Source: Rhizobium sp. Q54 (GTDB lineage Bacteria; Bacteroidota; Bacteroidia; Flavobacteriales; Flavobacteriaceae). From it: a stretch of DNA of 7,160 nucleotides. The stretch spans positions 1-7,160 of the forward strand of contig CALPLL020000094.1 in the NCBI GenBank assembly GCA_943324395.2. Reading direction: 5' to 3'. The translations under genes and the position numbers were made by a program. Below the pieces are notes generated by a model. The model had not been told where the DNA came from. It saw only the letters and a program-made list of their open reading frames with translations, and made no database searches. Shown here one piece after another: positions 5,748 to 7,160 of this stretch. The first letter of the stretch is position 1; each line of letters opens with the position of its first letter.

Positions 5748-7160
5748 ATGCCGCAAAAAGAGTTAGATATTGAAATTGAGGATAAGAAAGAACTTTACGG
5801 ATATCAACAATCTGATATTGACGTCATTTTTGAACGTTTAGATAACGCGCCAAGCAACCACCATTTATTATATCAATTACCAACAGGAGGAGGAAAAACA
5901 GTTATTTTCTCTGAAATTGTAAGGCAGTATATAGCTAAACACGATAAAAAAGTAGTGGTTTTAACCCACCGAATTGAATTGTGTAAGCAAACCTCAAAAA
6001 TGCTCAAAGGATTTGATGTTAAAAACAAAATAATCAACAGCAATATCAAAGAATTACCAGATCAAAATGATTATTCTTGTTTTGTTGCCATGGTTGAAAC
6101 CTTGAAAAACCGCATCAATGATGAAAAGTTGCATTTGGATAATATTGGTTTAGTTATTATTGACGAAGCACATTATAACTCCTTTAGAAAATTACTAAGT
6201 TGTTTCAAAAATTCATTTATTCTTGGTGTTACAGCAACACCCCTTAGTTCAAATGTAAAATTACCCATGAATGAAAATTACGATGAATTGATTGTAGGTG
6301 ATACAATTTCTTCATTGATAGACAAAGGTTTTCTTGCAAAAGCGATAACTTATAGTTATGATGTTGGATTAACATCATTAAAAGTAGGAATTAACGGTGA
6401 TTACACCGTAAAATCGTCAGATGATTTGTATTCAAATATGATAATGCAAGAAAAATTACTGCATGCTTACACAGAAAAATCATTAGGAAAAAAGACGCTA
6501 ATTTTTAATAACGGAATTAGTACTTCGCTTTTTGTTTACGAGACTTTTAAAGAAGCTGGTTTTGAAATTCGCCATTTAGATAATACCTGTAGCGCGGAAG
6601 AAAGAAAAGAAATATTGAACTGGTTTAAGAAAAAACCGGACGCAATATTAACGTCAGTTGGGATATTAACTACCGGTTTTGACGAACCTACAGTTGAAAC
6701 AATAATATTGAATAGAGCTACAAAATCATTGACATTGTATTATCAAATGATAGGTCGCGGTTCTAGAAAATTACCAAATAAAGATACGTTTGTAGTAATT
6801 GATTTAGGGAATAATGCCGCTAGATTTGGGCTTTGGAGCGAACCAATTGATTGGCAACATATTTTTAGATCACCAGAATATTATTTAGAGAATCTTCGTG
6901 ATGATATTGAAATTGAAAGGTATTTTAAGTACCAAATGCCCCCAGAATTAAGGCTTTTATTTAAAAATTCACCAGAAGTAACCTTTGATATTGTTGAAGA
7001 ACATAAAAAAATTATTGCTGCTAATTTGCGTTCAAAAATAGTTTTAGAGCGTTCATTAGAACAACATGCTCTAATGTGTGTAGATAATTCGGAGGATTTA
7101 AGAGAAGCGAAAATATTAGCGCGAGAACTTCACGACGATATTGAATGCAGAATGAAAAGA
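5748..7160 (+). CDS. RadD/YejH-like DEAD/DEAH-box SF2 helicase, C-terminus cut by window end
   Basis: The frame is open from ATG 5748 to the last base: 471 codons with no stop, so the gene is partial. SF2 helicase motifs appear in order: YGYQQSD (17-23, Q-motif-like), Walker A PTGGGKT (45-51), VVVLTHRIEL (69-78, motif Ia), DEAH (139-142), GVTATP (160-165, motif III), KKTLIFNN in the second RecA domain, SVGILTTGFDEP (303-314, motif V) and QMIGRGSRK (333-341, motif VI). The arrangement, with 'LTTGFDEP' and 'IILNRATKSLTLYYQMIGRGSR', resembles RadD (YejH). That is an ATP-dependent helicase-like DNA repair protein. Related proteins are common in Flavobacteria as stand-alone chromosomal genes. RadD's zinc-binding C-terminal cysteines would be past the window, so that subgroup cannot be confirmed. 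The helicase call is secure; the precise repair role is inference. Confidence 0.9.
   Translation, partial: MPQKELDIEIEDKKELYGYQQSDIDVIFERLDNAPSNHHLLYQLPTGGGKTVIFSEIVRQYIAKHDKKVVVLTHRIELCKQTSKMLKGFDVKNKIINSNIKELPDQNDYSCFVAMVETLKNRINDEKLHLDNIGLVIIDEAHYNSFRKLLSCFKNSFILGVTATPLSSNVKLPMNENYDELIVGDTISSLIDKGFLAKAITYSYDVGLTSLKVGINGDYTVKSSDDLYSNMIMQEKLLHAYTEKSLGKKTLIFNNGISTSLFVYETFKEAGFEIRHLDNTCSAEERKEILNWFKKKPDAILTSVGILTTGFDEPTVETIILNRATKSLTLYYQMIGRGSRKLPNKDTFVVIDLGNNAARFGLWSEPIDWQHIFRSPEYYLENLRDDIEIERYFKYQMPPELRLLFKNSPEVTFDIVEEHKKIIAANLRSKIVLERSLEQHALMCVDNSEDLREAKILARELHDDIECRMKR

Noticed and set aside
5748..7160. The helicase with DUF6155 upstream as a possible anti-phage defence pair.
   Set aside because: The helicase looks like a chromosomal RadD-type repair protein. 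DUF6155 has no nuclease or effector motif, and nothing nearby suggests a mobile or defence island.

Overview
The window reads as ordinary chromosomal DNA from a member of the Bacteroidota, most likely a Flavobacterium-like Flavobacteriaceae species. The base composition is strongly AT-rich. Genes lack Shine-Dalgarno sites and have A-rich leaders instead. Several starts are preceded by the Bacteroidota -7 element TAnnTTTG. Several proteins (the 'QNQTLRPILKLQN' hypothetical, DUF6155, and the ferritin-VIT1 fusion) resemble families I know from flavobacterial genomes. These family calls are from memory of the sequences, not from a search. I see no mobile element, CRISPR array, tRNA, rRNA or clear phage gene.

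Layout: (1) 1-684, minus strand, is the 5' part of an LTA-synthase/phosphoglycerol-transferase-like membrane sulfatase; its catalytic domain lies outside the window. (2) 685-929 is a divergent, very AT-rich intergenic region with -7 candidates and small repeats. (3) 930-2635, plus strand, holds an iron-handling protein that fuses a diiron ferritin-like domain to a VIT1/CCC1 transporter (MbfA type), followed by a four-helix DUF2231-like membrane protein with a His/Glu-rich face predicted to be periplasmic. (4) 2637-3041, minus strand, is a conserved hypothetical often labelled 'glyoxalase' without visible support. (5) 3133-3519, plus strand, is a hotdog acyl-CoA thioesterase. (6) 5055-3521, minus strand, is a translationally coupled pair: a DUF3817 membrane protein, then a YbdG-type MscS channel. 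(7) 5154-5669, plus strand, is a DUF6155 protein. (8) 5748-7160, plus strand, is a RadD/YejH-like SF2 helicase cut by the window end.

The genes do not form one pathway. The region is a compact mix of housekeeping and envelope genes: envelope polymer modification, iron detoxification, acyl-CoA turnover, osmotic protection and DNA repair. The two real functional pairings are the possible iron/redox pair at 930-2635 and the ATGA-coupled DUF3817-channel operon. Both convergent gene junctions leave exactly one base between opposing stop codons, so there is no intergenic room for terminators. I do not find convincing evidence for a new multi-gene system. The best leads are the ferritin-VIT1 / histidine-rich membrane protein pair, and the unannotated but strongly patterned hypothetical proteins.
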